32,812 nucleotides of DNA from Candidatus Colicola faecequi (GTDB lineage Bacteria > Bacteroidota > Bacteroidia > Bacteroidales > Paludibacteraceae): positions 1 to 32,812 of the forward strand of contig JAGHUE010000166.1 in the NCBI GenBank assembly GCA_018064985.1, given 5' to 3'. Made by a program: the position numbers and the translations under genes. Each line of letters begins with the position of its first letter. Positions within the stretch are counted from its first letter, which is position 1. Below, in pieces: positions 15,238-23,671 of this stretch. The notes beneath the pieces are model-generated. The model saw only the letters and a program-made list of their open reading frames with translations. It had not been told where the DNA came from and did not search any database.

Positions 15238-16074
15238 TCAGAAGAGTTTGAGCAGCTCCACATCGTGCACCTCACGGGTGGCTGCATCCATCAGGACACC
15301 GACGACAGAGCAATTCTGCATGTTGATTGCTTGACCATTGTTCATCTCAGGCACCTGGAAGGCTGTAACCTGCATACCGTTGGCGGGTTGATTGACAAGG
15401 AGAGACAAAGGAGCGCCCCAGACATCGTCGAAGAGGCTTGCACGAAGCACATGGTTGTGAGTGTAAGCCATGTTGGTAGAGCCATCGGGCATCATCTGCG
15501 GGCCAGCGATATCATCTTCCACCAGAAGAAGCATCAAACGAAGGTTGAGCTCCTTACCCGTACGGCTATCGTTTGAAGAAAGCGCCTCCGCGTGGTAGGC
15601 TACAGTGATACTGCGATCCTGCACAGAAGCGAGCGAGAGCTGCACACGGCCTTCCTTTTCCTTGAGGATGGAGGCAGACACCAAAGCCGGCCAGGAAGTG
15701 TAGTCCTGCAAACCGGAGTTGAGGTTGACAACACCCGTTGGGAAAGCCGTAGTGGAGGTACCCCCGAGCGCTTTGTAAATCGTGTCTGCAGCTGGGCAAG
15801 TGTAGTCGTACTCGGCAATAGTCGTCTGACAGAACGTATTGGATTTCGGGTGCATTTCTACCACAACGAAATTGTCGGGATACAAATTCAGAAGATCGTG
15901 CGCCATAACTGCCGCATTGGGGCAGTTGACACAGAGGAAGCCTGTAAATTCGGCAAGAAACGCACGGCTTTGGGGCTCAGAACTGCCCATAGGGATGAGC
16001 TGTTCATCGGACGGAATCACCTGGCAGCCAATAAGCAGCAAAGCTGCAGCAAAGAGAGAAATCAGTTTTTTCAT
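15238..16074 (-). CDS. Omp28-related lipoprotein, short form
   Basis: The 278-residue protein has a lipoprotein signal (MKKLISLFAAALLLIGC, Cys at 17) and an Omp28 domain with the redox-type motif FLAEFTGFLCVNCPNA (CVNC at about 48-51). A TTAFPTGVVN segment in the cis-Pro position is typical of thioredoxin-like folds. The second half (RVQLSLASVQDRSITVAYHAE onward to VHDVELLKLF) is the conserved beta-domain of Omp28, ending with its usual EVHDVELL tail. It is shorter than the Omp28 paralogue at 13253, with which it shares an operon. A role in surface thiol chemistry is inferred from the motif. Confidence 0.88.
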   Translation of the reverse strand: MKKLISLFAAALLLIGCQVIPSDEQLIPMGSSEPQSRAFLAEFTGFLCVNCPNAAVMAHDLLNLYPDNFVVVEMHPKSNTFCQTTIAEYDYTCPAADTIYKALGGTSTTAFPTGVVNLNSGLQDYTSWPALVSASILKEKEGRVQLSLASVQDRSITVAYHAEALSSNDSRTGKELNLRLMLLLVEDDIAGPQMMPDGSTNMAYTHNHVLRASLFDDVWGAPLSLLVNQPANGMQVTAFQVPEMNNGQAINMQNCSVVGVLMDAATREVHDVELLKLF

Positions 16075-16084
16075 ATTGCAAGTA

Positions 16085-17788
16085 TTACCAGGTGAAATTA
16101 TACGTTAAATTGATGCCCTCCTGCTTTGGGACATATCGGCAAACGCCACCGGAGCAATTATAACCGGCTCGCGTCTTGGTATAGCCGAGCATCACACGAT
16201 GAGCATTTTTCTGATAGGTAGCCCCAATGGTGTAATAATGCTGATTGGTAGCCTCTTCGGTCGCACCGATATTGTACATCCATTGGGCAGAAAGCATGAG
16301 CTGTTTCCAAAGGCTGACCTCATAGAGCGCGAAGATCCATTGGCCCTCGTCCTGCTTGGTAAAGAGATATTGAAGTTCGCCGCGCATCTGAACGTTTTTG
16401 TTGAGCGCGTACTTAGCTTCCATGACCGCAATACCCGAACGGATGAGATCACCGTGGCCTTCCACAACAGCCTTATTATAAGTCTGATACATGAGCATTG
16501 CACCAATGTACCATTCTTTGTTGATCTTCTTATTGAGCTCAAGGTTGACGTCGGTATAATACGTCTCTTTGCCCGCGAGCCAGGTGTTGTCTTCCTGCAA
16601 ACCACGGACATGCGAAGCATTGAGCTTGAGGGTGGTTCCGTATTTGCCGCCCATCTTGGTACCGCGCTTCCAGGTGTAACGGATTTCGCCCTGGAAAGCC
16701 CATTCGCCAGCCATCTGCGTAGCATACGGATAGAGGGCCGCAAGCGCATAGGTGTGCTGATTGGCGAAAGCGGGAAGGTGGTTGAGGAATCCGGAAGTGC
16801 CACGAAGCTGACGGTCGGAACGGAAGAACATATTCTCCGAACGCTTGACCTGGCCGATGACGGACATACCTTTCTGCGAATAGCTGAGGGAGGCAAGGAG
16901 CGTCTGACCGGGCTTGAAGCTGTAGGCATTGTCAGCACATGGATCGTTGGCCTTGTAAGCATATTCAAGGAGCGCGTTCCACCCTTTCATCTGGAACTTC
17001 GCGCGCACGTCGCCCGCTCCAACCCATTCGGGCACATTGTACATGTAGTTGTGCCCGTCAATGATGGTCTGAATGGTATCAAACGCCTCGTATTTGCTTA
17101 CGTAACTGCCTCCGAGGGTAAGGTTAGCGCCTGCCTGCTGCATGCGTTCGGACCACTCGGAAACCTGAAGCTCGAGATTGGCTCCAAGTGCAGCATCTTG
17201 CGTATAATTCCAACCCCAAGCGTGATCATCGTAGCAATTCCAATAGCGACGCTGCTTACCGCCAAGGAGCTCGAAGCGGATGCCTTTGTAGGGCGAAAGC
17301 TCGATTTTGCCGCCACGAAGCGAATTGTCTATGCCGAGAGAGCGCTCTTCGTAGAGGCGGAGGATGAGTCCACTGCCAAACTGTCCGTAGACATCACCAA
17401 CAGTGATTTTGCCCCAACGGAACTGGCTGCTGACGTGAAGATGGCCGACGCCATAACCGCGGAAACCGGATTCATAACCCAGCATCGGCCATTCCATGAG
17501 TTCACCACGGAGGGCAGCTTCCAGCCCATTAAACCCGAGTTTGTTCTCCTTGCTGTGATCCCAACGGAGACCTAGATCAAGGTAGGTGTTGCTCAGATGG
17601 TCGATTTTTGCCCAATCGCCTCGGCGATGGGTGCGGTCGGCTTCCACAGATTTCGTAGGAAAGAGACTTTCATGCTGAAGACTACCCACTACATAAACAG
17701 TATCCCCTGCCCAAGAAAGCAGAGGAAACAGCAGCAATGCTCCAAGAAGAAGCCATTGCTTATGCGCGAAAATGTAAGATTTTGTCAT
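16085..17788 (-). CDS. DUF6029-type outer-membrane beta-barrel protein
   Basis: The product (567 residues from ATG 17788) has a cleavable signal peptide (about residues 1-28, WLLLGALLLFPLLSWAGD). A large beta-barrel follows, made of many alternating aromatic strands such as GVGHLHVSSQFRWGKITVGD and ending in LTYNFTW, a terminal aromatic residue as needed for outer-membrane insertion. The layout and gene neighbourhood match DUF6029 proteins, found in Bacteroidota next to Omp28 genes; their function is unknown. Two cysteines near the C-terminus (NCSGGVC) could form a disulfide, fitting the thiol theme of this operon. The ORF track starts 12 nt earlier at a TTG; I prefer the ATG. It starts 87 nt after the TlpA-like gene, across an 11-bp repeat array. 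Confidence 0.82.
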   Translation of the reverse strand: MTKSYIFAHKQWLLLGALLLFPLLSWAGDTVYVVGSLQHESLFPTKSVEADRTHRRGDWAKIDHLSNTYLDLGLRWDHSKENKLGFNGLEAALRGELMEWPMLGYESGFRGYGVGHLHVSSQFRWGKITVGDVYGQFGSGLILRLYEERSLGIDNSLRGGKIELSPYKGIRFELLGGKQRRYWNCYDDHAWGWNYTQDAALGANLELQVSEWSERMQQAGANLTLGGSYVSKYEAFDTIQTIIDGHNYMYNVPEWVGAGDVRAKFQMKGWNALLEYAYKANDPCADNAYSFKPGQTLLASLSYSQKGMSVIGQVKRSENMFFRSDRQLRGTSGFLNHLPAFANQHTYALAALYPYATQMAGEWAFQGEIRYTWKRGTKMGGKYGTTLKLNASHVRGLQEDNTWLAGKETYYTDVNLELNKKINKEWYIGAMLMYQTYNKAVVEGHGDLIRSGIAVMEAKYALNKNVQMRGELQYLFTKQDEGQWIFALYEVSLWKQLMLSAQWMYNIGATEEATNQHYYTIGATYQKNAHRVMLGYTKTRAGYNCSGGVCRYVPKQEGINLTYNFTW

Positions 17789-17817
17789 AAAACAGTTCAA
17801 GCAAAAGTCGCATGGAA

Positions 17818-17861
17818 GTCCACTCTAAGTCCACTGTACGTCCACTGTACGTCCACACGAC
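17818..17861 (-). repeat. 11-bp tandem repeat, 4 copies
   Basis: Four contiguous 11-bp units based on GTCCACTGTAC (variants GTCCACTCTAA and GTCCACACGAC at the two ends). It lies between the TlpA-like gene and the DUF6029 gene, inside the presumed operon transcript. Confidence 0.9.
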
Positions 17862-17875
17862 GAGATGCGCGAAAA

Positions 17876-18352
17876 TCACAGATTTTTGATCAGCTCATAG
17901 AGCTCATCTTCCGCACCGTCGGTGTATCCGGCATGGTTGTGAACCACGTTGCCATTACCATCGAGAACGAAGACATGGGGCACCATTTGAACGTTCATAG
18001 CGCGCTTGAAATCGCCATTCGGATCGAGAAGCACGTCGTATTCCCAGCCGAAACCGTCAACGAGCGGCTTCACCTTATTGGCATCCTGCGCCTGGTCGAT
18101 AGAGACAATGATGACCTTCACTCCAGTCTCATCCTGCCAGTCGGCATAGAGCTCGTGGATGGCTTTGAGTTCGCGCAAACAAGGTTTGCACCAGGTAGCC
18201 CAGAAGGAAATAATCATCGGCTTGCCGCCATTGGAAAGTTCAGCAGTGTTGACAGACTTACCATCGATGTCCTGAAGCGTAACGCTCGGAAGCTCGGCTT
18301 TTGCGGTAAGAACAGCCGCAATAGCCATCATTATCAAAAGAATCTTTTTCAT
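17876..18352 (-). CDS. TlpA/ResA-like thioredoxin-fold protein
   Basis: The 158-residue product has a signal peptide (MKKILLIMMAIAAVLTAKA) and a complete TlpA-like thioredoxin domain. FWATWCKPCLRELKAIHELY carries the catalytic CKPC, and QMVPHVFVLD carries the cis-Pro loop. Such periplasmic proteins reduce or isomerise disulfides of envelope proteins; the partner is unknown, but the downstream genes encode two Omp28 proteins with CxxC motifs and two further proteins with paired cysteines, which are reasonable candidates. The ATG at 18352 opens the signal peptide; the 17 extra residues in the ORF track have no signal character. It is the first gene of the operon and has its own promoter. Confidence 0.92.
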   Translation of the reverse strand: MKKILLIMMAIAAVLTAKAELPSVTLQDIDGKSVNTAELSNGGKPMIISFWATWCKPCLRELKAIHELYADWQDETGVKVIIVSIDQAQDANKVKPLVDGFGWEYDVLLDPNGDFKRAMNVQMVPHVFVLDGNGNVVHNHAGYTDGAEDELYELIKNL

Positions 18353-18443
18353 TGTCTTGTTTTTTGAACAGATTTTCGTTTGACCGAAAATTCCAAATAT
18401 CATGCCAAACCGTCAAACATTAACGTTTTGCAACTATCTGCTA

Positions 18444-18475
18444 CAAAATTACAACAAAAAAATCAGTCTCACAAG
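18444..18475 (-). promoter_or_regulatory. Bacteroidota promoter of the TlpA-DUF6029-Omp28 operon
   Basis: Read on the minus strand: CTTG (18475-18472), 20 nt, TAATTTTG (18451-18444). It lies about 90 nt upstream of the TlpA-like start codon and is divergent from the promoter at 18532. Confidence 0.8.
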
Positions 18476-18531
18476 TTTTAGCATTGCAAAATATCACATA
18501 TGCGGCAGATTTGTTATTTTTCCACGAAAAA

Positions 18532-18563
18532 CTTGCATAAGTGAATAAAAATTAGTAATTTTG
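18532..18563 (+). promoter_or_regulatory. Bacteroidota promoter of the AmgK-MurU operon
   Basis: CTTG (18532-18535), 20 nt, TAATTTTG (18556-18563), giving a leader of fewer than 20 nt before the ATG at 18587. Confidence 0.82.
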
Positions 18564-18586
18564 CAACAAATTCAAATTGCGCAACT

Positions 18587-20026
18587 ATGCAAAGTCTCAG
18601 TCAACTGTTTTTCCAATATACCGGTGTGCAGCCCGCTCAAGTGGAGCAACTATCCGCATCGGGCAGCAACCGACGCTATTTCCGCCTGACGGCCGAGGGT
18701 CACAGCCTCATCGGAGTGCAGGGCACCTCTGCCGAGGAAAATGCCGCATTCCTTTACATGGCCGATCATTTTCACAAGAAATCGCTCAATGTACCAAAGG
18801 TAGTGGCACGTTCGGAAGACGGCATGCTCTATCTTCAGGAAGACCTCGGCAACACGCTGCTTTTCGATTTTATAGCAGAAGGACGCAAAACAGGCGTGTT
18901 CTGCGAACCGGAAAAAGAAATGCTCCGCAAGACCATGCGAGCATTGGCCCGTTTTCAGGTGGTGGCTGCAGAGGATTTCAACTATAACCACTGCTATCCG
19001 CAACCGGAATTCAACCTCCGCAGCATCAGTTGGGATCTCAACTATTTCAAATATTGCTTTTTGAAAGCAACCGGACTCGATTTTCAGGAAGACAGACTGG
19101 AAACCGACTTCGAGCGACTGGCATTCATCCTGCTCAAGCACAGAATGAACGCTTTTATGTACAGAGACTTTCAGTCGCGCAACGTAATGATAAAAGACGG
19201 AGAGCCGTATTTTATTGATTTTCAAGGAGGAAGACGCGGACCTATTTATTATGACGTAGCCTCATTCCTCTGGCAAGCCAAGGCCAATTTCCACCAGGAT
19301 CTCCGGAACGAACTTATCGAGATCTACCTCGATGAATTGCAGAAATACATGCAAATTGACCGCGAAGAGTTTTATGAGACTCTCCGCCACTTCGTGCTTT
19401 TCCGCACACTTCAGGTATTGGGAGCTTACGGTTTCCGCGGTTATTTTGAGAAGAAACCACATTTCCTGCAGTCGATTCCGTTCGCAATCGAGAACCTGCG
19501 TCAGTTGCTGAAGAGCTGCTCCGATGACTATCCATATCTGATCGAAGTGCTTCACAACATGACCGAAATGAAGCAATTCAAGGAAATTTCCGTAAGGAAA
19601 CCGCTCGTCGTGCGCGTTTATTCCTTCTCGTACAAGAAGGGTATTCCGGCTGATGAATCGGGCAACGGCGGAGGTTTCGTCTTCGACTGCCGCGCTGTGA
19701 ATAACCCGGGCAAATACGAACGCTACAAATACATAACCGGCTTGGAGGAGCCCGTCATCAAGTTCTTGGAAAACGACGGTGAGATTTTCCCATTCCTCGA
19801 TGCGGCCTATTCGCTGGTGGATGCGTCTGTAAAGCGCTACATCGACCGCGGATTCCGCAACCTGATGGTAAGCTTCGGCTGTACCGGCGGTCAGCATCGG
19901 TCGGTTTATTCCGCTGAAAAAATGGCGCATCACATCAACGACAAATACGGTGTGGAGGTTCAGCTGATCCATCGCGAACAAAATATCGAGACTACCCTTC
20001 CCGCTAAAGAGGTGGAGAACAAATAA
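18587..20026 (+). CDS. AmgK-like sugar kinase fused to RapZ C-terminal domain
   Basis: The 479-residue protein has two parts. Residues 1-325 are an aminoglycoside-phosphotransferase-type kinase, with Brenner motif YRDFQSRNVMI and metal-binding IDFQGGRRGPIYYD. The DFQ...GP.YYD form is characteristic of AmgK, which phosphorylates the anomeric carbon of N-acetylmuramate and N-acetylglucosamine in peptidoglycan recycling. Residues about 345-475 match the C-terminal domain of RapZ (FVFDCRAVNNPG, then SFGCTGGQHRSVYSAEKMA), which in E. coli binds RNA and GlcN6P and controls GlmS supply. Fusion of the two is seen in Bacteroidota and suggests linked control of amino-sugar metabolism; that link is inferred. 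The next gene is MurU-like, supporting the AmgK call. It is cytosolic. Confidence 0.88.
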   Translation: MQSLSQLFFQYTGVQPAQVEQLSASGSNRRYFRLTAEGHSLIGVQGTSAEENAAFLYMADHFHKKSLNVPKVVARSEDGMLYLQEDLGNTLLFDFIAEGRKTGVFCEPEKEMLRKTMRALARFQVVAAEDFNYNHCYPQPEFNLRSISWDLNYFKYCFLKATGLDFQEDRLETDFERLAFILLKHRMNAFMYRDFQSRNVMIKDGEPYFIDFQGGRRGPIYYDVASFLWQAKANFHQDLRNELIEIYLDELQKYMQIDREEFYETLRHFVLFRTLQVLGAYGFRGYFEKKPHFLQSIPFAIENLRQLLKSCSDDYPYLIEVLHNMTEMKQFKEISVRKPLVVRVYSFSYKKGIPADESGNGGGFVFDCRAVNNPGKYERYKYITGLEEPVIKFLENDGEIFPFLDAAYSLVDASVKRYIDRGFRNLMVSFGCTGGQHRSVYSAEKMAHHINDKYGVEVQLIHREQNIETTLPAKEVENK

Positions 20027-20042
20027 CTAAAATTCCGACGCA

Positions 20043-20789
20043 TTGAAAGCGATGATTTTTGCGGCCGGTCTCGGTACGCGACTTAAGCCCATCACAGACA
20101 CCATTCCCAAGGCACTTCTACCCATCGGTGGAAAAACACTGCTCCAACATCAGCTGGAGCGCTTGCGTGATGCCGGTTTCCAAGAAATAGTCATCAATAT
20201 CCACCATTTTCCAGAGCAAATTATCCGGTTCTGCCACGAGCACGACAACTTCGGGCTGAACATCCTTTTTTCCGATGAAACCGAACTTTTGCTGGAGACC
20301 GGAGGCGGGCTGAAGAAGGCAAAAGAGCTGCTGCTTCCGACTGATGAACCGATATTGGTGTGCAACGTTGATATCCTATCAAACATAGATATCCCGAGCC
20401 TCGTAAGTGCGCACAAAGAAGACGCGCTAGCCACTATCGTAGTTTCCGAACGGCAAACACAACGATATTTTCTTTTCAACGAAAAGAACCATCTTTGCGG
20501 TTGGACCAACATCGCCACCGGTGAGGTCCGTCCGGCTTCTTTGGCCGCAGAGCCGGCAGAGAAAGTGCTCGCTTACAGGAAGCTGGCATTTTCGGGCATG
20601 CAGATTGTATCGCCACGCATTTTCAACGTAATGGCTTCATGGCCAGAGAAATTTTCAATAACAAACTTTTATCTCGACGTGCTTCCTAGCGAGCGCATCG
20701 ATGCATTCGTTCCGCAAAACTACCGCATGATGGACATCGGAAAAATAGACCATCTGCACGAAGCGGAACTGTTCGCAGAATCATTATAA
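20043..20789 (+). CDS. murU: Nucleotidyltransferase, MurU-like
   Basis: The 248-residue protein is a sugar-1-phosphate nucleotidyltransferase. The NTP-binding signature FAAGLGTRLKP and KALLPIGGK are at residues about 5-30, and CNVDILSNID holds the metal-binding Asp in the usual position. In Pseudomonas, MurU converts MurNAc-1-phosphate made by AmgK to UDP-MurNAc, bypassing de novo synthesis. The AmgK-like gene 16 nt upstream makes this the most likely activity, although mannose-1-phosphate guanylyltransferase-type specificity cannot be excluded from sequence alone. The start is TTG at 20043, giving the family N-terminus MKAMIFAAG; an ATG nine bases later is possible. A MurNAc/GlcNAc salvage operon is inferred. 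Confidence 0.82.
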   Translation: MKAMIFAAGLGTRLKPITDTIPKALLPIGGKTLLQHQLERLRDAGFQEIVINIHHFPEQIIRFCHEHDNFGLNILFSDETELLLETGGGLKKAKELLLPTDEPILVCNVDILSNIDIPSLVSAHKEDALATIVVSERQTQRYFLFNEKNHLCGWTNIATGEVRPASLAAEPAEKVLAYRKLAFSGMQIVSPRIFNVMASWPEKFSITNFYLDVLPSERIDAFVPQNYRMMDIGKIDHLHEAELFAESL

Positions 20790-20798
20790 CTTTCAATC

Positions 20799-21758
20799 GT
20801 GGCATTTGCAGGGGAAATATTAGCGCTCAGCGTAGCCGTCCTGTGGACCATCTCATCCCTCGCATCGGAAGAGGCATCCCGGCACTACGGCTCTATTACG
20901 CTCAACATCGTAAGAATGGCGCAAGCCGTTCTCTTTATCGGACTTACTCTCTGGGTAACGACCGGCAATCCGATGCCGATCGGCACCACCACAGGGGTAT
21001 GGGGATGGTTGGCATTGTCAGCGCTGACCGGCTATATCATCGGCGATTACTTTTTTCTACGCTGCTTCATGCTCATAGGAGCAAGGTGGGGAGAATTGTT
21101 TATGACCATTGCTCCCGTAGCAGCAGCCCTCACGGGATGGATGCTACTGGGCGAACGAATGGGCGGACTGGCTATACTTGGCATGCTTATCACCACAGCC
21201 GGCATTGCCATGTCGGTACTTTCCAAGCCGGAAGGTGAGGGCAAGATAAAAATAAAACTGCCACTCAAGGGCGTCGTTTATGGCATAATAGCCGGTGTAG
21301 GGCAAGGTGTAGGGCTCGTTTTCAGTAAGCAAGGTATGCTGCTCTATCAAGACCAATTAGCAGAACAGGTACAGCACCTGACTGCATTCGACAGTTTCTA
21401 CATGTCATTTGCATCCACGATGATCCGCTGCCTTGTAGCACTCGCCGGCTTCATGATGATGTATGCTTACCAACGTTATCGCAATGAAAAAGGCTGCTTT
21501 GTTCTGAGCAATATTTTTAACAACAAACGCATTTTCTGGTTAGCTACCTTATCCACCATTACCGGACCATTTATCGGTGTAGCCTTATCATTGGCAGCCT
21601 CGCTCTATACCTCCACTGGCATCACCCAAACCATCATGTCGCTTGTACCGGTAATCATACTCTACCCCAGTCACCTGATATTCAAGACTCGGATCACATT
21701 CCTGGAGGTAATCGGTGCTATTATCAGTGTGTTCGGTGTTGCATTGTTTTTTCTGTAA
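20799..21758 (+). CDS. EamA/DMT-family transporter
   Basis: This is a 319-residue integral inner-membrane protein with about ten hydrophobic helices in two EamA repeats, the second starting near residue 150 (GVVYGIIAGVGQGVGLVFS). The helix pair GWLALSALTGYIIGDYFFLRC, then LFMTIAPVAAALTGWMLLGE, is the classical EamA pattern, as is the last repeat with SLVPVIILYPSH. Family members export or import amino acids, nucleotides or other metabolites; the substrate is not readable here. The GTG start at 20799 is 9 nt after murU, so the gene belongs to the same operon; a link to cell-wall sugars is only a guess. A bidirectional terminator follows. Confidence 0.9.
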   Translation: MAFAGEILALSVAVLWTISSLASEEASRHYGSITLNIVRMAQAVLFIGLTLWVTTGNPMPIGTTTGVWGWLALSALTGYIIGDYFFLRCFMLIGARWGELFMTIAPVAAALTGWMLLGERMGGLAILGMLITTAGIAMSVLSKPEGEGKIKIKLPLKGVVYGIIAGVGQGVGLVFSKQGMLLYQDQLAEQVQHLTAFDSFYMSFASTMIRCLVALAGFMMMYAYQRYRNEKGCFVLSNIFNNKRIFWLATLSTITGPFIGVALSLAASLYTSTGITQTIMSLVPVIILYPSHLIFKTRITFLEVIGAIISVFGVALFFL

Positions 21759-21780
21759 AGAAACTGACATATAGAAACAA

Positions 21781-21814
21781 AAAAAAGGAGCGGCCTTTCG
21801 GTCGCTCCTTTTAT
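21781..21814. terminator. Bidirectional terminator between EamA and lipid-kinase genes
   Basis: AAAAGGAGCGGCC pairs with GGTCGCTCCTTTT (one G-U pair) around a TTTC loop. A-run and T-run flank the stem, so it can serve both convergent genes. Confidence 0.88.
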
Positions 21815-21821
21815 ATCTCTA

Positions 21822-22775
21822 TCAGCAGATAATCTGCAGCGCATGAGGAAGGCACTCCACCACAAATGGTGTACATGCCTCCACCAATATACCATCCGCC
21901 TCAAACGGAAGCACGTTGAGTTTTTGCCCGCAATGCTTTGAAGAATCCACGTCCGGCACATCCATGACCACTTTCTCCGCCTCGTATTTATGTACGAAAT
22001 CAAGATCCATCAGCTTGCCGTCGAAGATATGCGGAACAGCCTGCAGAATCTGCTTGAGAGTAGGCGTCTTGATAAACATAGCATTGAAAAAACCATCACG
22101 GGGATCGGCCGTCGGATTCTGGCGAATGCCACCACCAGAAAACGGACCGTTGCCTATGTTCATCGTGAAGAGCTTATCGGCCACTTCCAATCCACGATCA
22201 GTAGAAAGACAGAGCATTTGTGACTTGTGACGGCAAACGGCAACTATCAACGCTATTACATAGAGCAAACGATGTGAACCGAAATAATATTTAAGCACAT
22301 GCGTAAGGGCAAGTGTCTTTGAATCAACCCCAAACCCAACCGAATTGATAAAATAGCGACGGCACTCATCACCATTGCGGTGATACGTAAGACAGCCTAC
22401 ATCAATCGGCTGCGGTTTGCCCGAAAAGAATCGATCAAGCGATTTACGATAATTCTTATCCAGATTCCAGAACCGTGCAAAGTCATTGCCGGTACCCCGC
22501 GGCATTATACCGAATCGGATATTCTCCCGATCATCTACCTCGGCCGTCATCAAACCATTGACAGCTTCGGATATCGTACCGTCGCCGCCAAGAATAAGAA
22601 AGTCCCGCACCCCCTGTTCGGCCAGTTCGCGAGCCAATTCGGTAGCATGTCCGGCATACTTAGTTACGCGATAGACATATTCTATCTGCTTCTGCTCAAG
22701 AAGTTCAAATAAATAATAACGCTGACGAAGAAAGGCTTTCTTCCCCGATTTGGGATTAATAATAATGCCTAACAT
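21822..22775 (-). CDS. Diacylglycerol/sphingosine kinase-family lipid kinase (YegS/DgkB-like)
   Basis: The protein phosphorylates a lipid alcohol using ATP; the exact lipid (diacylglycerol or another) is not readable. The 317-residue length is normal. The N-terminus IIINPKSGKK and the nucleotide-binding FLILGGDGTISEAVNGL are the DAG kinase catalytic signature, followed by GIMPRGTGNDFARFW. The C-terminal domain has the family's metal-binding Asp region (TADPRDGFFNAMF) and the ADGILVE end. Bacteroidota make sphingolipids, so a sphingoid-base kinase is an alternative. The ATG at 22775 starts the conserved domain; the longer ORF would run into the upstream terminator. It is separated from DUF4295 by that terminator. 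Confidence 0.88.
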   Translation of the reverse strand: MLGIIINPKSGKKAFLRQRYYLFELLEQKQIEYVYRVTKYAGHATELARELAEQGVRDFLILGGDGTISEAVNGLMTAEVDDRENIRFGIMPRGTGNDFARFWNLDKNYRKSLDRFFSGKPQPIDVGCLTYHRNGDECRRYFINSVGFGVDSKTLALTHVLKYYFGSHRLLYVIALIVAVCRHKSQMLCLSTDRGLEVADKLFTMNIGNGPFSGGGIRQNPTADPRDGFFNAMFIKTPTLKQILQAVPHIFDGKLMDLDFVHKYEAEKVVMDVPDVDSSKHCGQKLNVLPFEADGILVEACTPFVVECLPHALQIIC

Positions 22776-22802
22776 GGTAGTTGATAAGAGAAAAATGCTT
22801 AT

Positions 22803-22846
22803 AAAAAAGTGAGGTCCCTCCCCGTTTATCGGAGAGGGACCCTCAT
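22803..22846 (-). terminator. Rho-independent terminator of the rpmB-rpmG-DUF4295 operon
   Basis: On the minus strand GAGGGTCCCTC pairs with GAGGGACCTC across a central C/G-rich stem and an ATAA loop, followed by a run of six T. Confidence 0.85.
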
Positions 22847-22863
22847 GTATCAAGCGCTCTTGA

Positions 22864-23019
22864 TTAGTGAGCGAAGAACTCTTTCACGTTGTCGTTAGCA
22901 ACGATTTCCTCCTGGAAGATGTAAGCACCGGTCTTCGGCGACTTAACCATCTTAATGCACTTGGAGTGGTTACGACCTGCGTTACCAGTCTGAAGGGTTG
23001 CGACCGCTTTTTTTGCCAT
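22864..23019 (-). CDS. DUF4295 family small protein
   Basis: This 51-residue protein is too short for the ORF track. It reads MAKKAVATLQTGNAGRNHSK, then a lysine-rich middle (KMVKSPKTGAYIFQEE) and the end NDNVKEFFAH. DUF4295 is a Bacteroidota protein found almost always directly downstream of rpmB-rpmG, so a role at the ribosome or in translation is likely but unproven. It is basic and lacks a signal peptide. It starts about 36 nt after the rpmG stop codon and is followed by a strong terminator. Confidence 0.92.
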   Translation of the reverse strand: MAKKAVATLQTGNAGRNHSKCIKMVKSPKTGAYIFQEEIVANDNVKEFFAH

Positions 23020-23055
23020 AGTCTATTGTCCTTTCTTTAAAATTAAGATGGGTTA

Positions 23056-23244
23056 TTACTTAATCTCCTTGTGAATAGTATAACGCTTGAGAATCGGGTT
23101 GTACTTCTTCAACTCAAGACGATCAGGAGTGTTCTTGCGGTTCTTGGTAGTCACGTAGCGAGAGGTACCTGGCAGACCGCTGGCCTTCATTTCGGTGCAT
23201 TCGAGGATAACCTGAACGCGAGCTTCTTTAGATTTCTTTGCCAT
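23056..23244 (-). CDS. rpmG: 50S ribosomal protein L33
   Basis: The 62-residue protein is a component of the large ribosomal subunit near the E-site. The family pattern is clear: [20 protein letters not shown], then [19 protein letters not shown] and the tail [11 protein letters not shown]. It lacks the paired CxxC zinc ribbon, so it is the zinc-independent (C-) form, usual in Bacteroidota. It lies 16 nt after rpmB and upstream of DUF4295. Confidence 0.97.
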   Translation of the reverse strand: MAKKSKEARVQVILECTEMKASGLPGTSRYVTTKNRKNTPDRLELKKYNPILKRYTIHKEIK

Positions 23245-23260
23245 TGTTAAGTCCTCCTAA

Positions 23261-23500
23261 TTATTCGTAAAGGTAACCCTTTTCTGCGGCCTGCTTGAGT
23301 GCTGCGTCCAGGCCCATCTTGTTAATAGTTTTCAGACCAGCTGCACTCACGTTTAAGCTGATCCAGCAATCCTGTTCTACCCAGTAGAACTTCTTGTGGA
23401 AGAGGTTCACATCGAACGTCCTCTTAGTGTGACGCTTCGAGTGAGACACATTGCATCCACCCATGGCTTTCTTGCCGGTAATTTGACAAATCTTTGACAT
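23261..23500 (-). CDS. rpmB: 50S ribosomal protein L28
   Basis: The 79-residue protein of the large subunit shows [20 protein letters not shown], then [14 protein letters not shown] and the C-terminal [13 protein letters not shown] typical of L28. Only the CQITG cysteine and a second one in GGC remain of possible metal ligands, so zinc binding is doubtful. It is the first gene of the rpmB-rpmG-DUF4295 operon, with a promoter at 23672-23703 and a leader of about 165 nt. Confidence 0.97.
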   Translation of the reverse strand: MSKICQITGKKAMGGCNVSHSKRHTKRTFDVNLFHKKFYWVEQDCWISLNVSAAGLKTINKMGLDAALKQAAEKGYLYE

Positions 23501-23671
23501 TTTAGTATATATTTTTAATTTTTTAGTTCAAATGGAGGCGAACCTGGTTCGCAATCATAGTCGTATGAGAGATTCTCATCCCTCATCAACCAGCTCTAAA
23601 TCGCAGTACATCAATGCATTACACACAATACAGGCGCAAAAAGAGCATAATATTCCATGCCAAAAAGCTTG

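Noticed and set aside
16199-17575. 458-residue plus-strand ORF opposite the DUF6029 gene
   Set aside because: It is an antisense shadow; the minus-strand frame has a signal peptide, barrel strands and a terminal aromatic residue.
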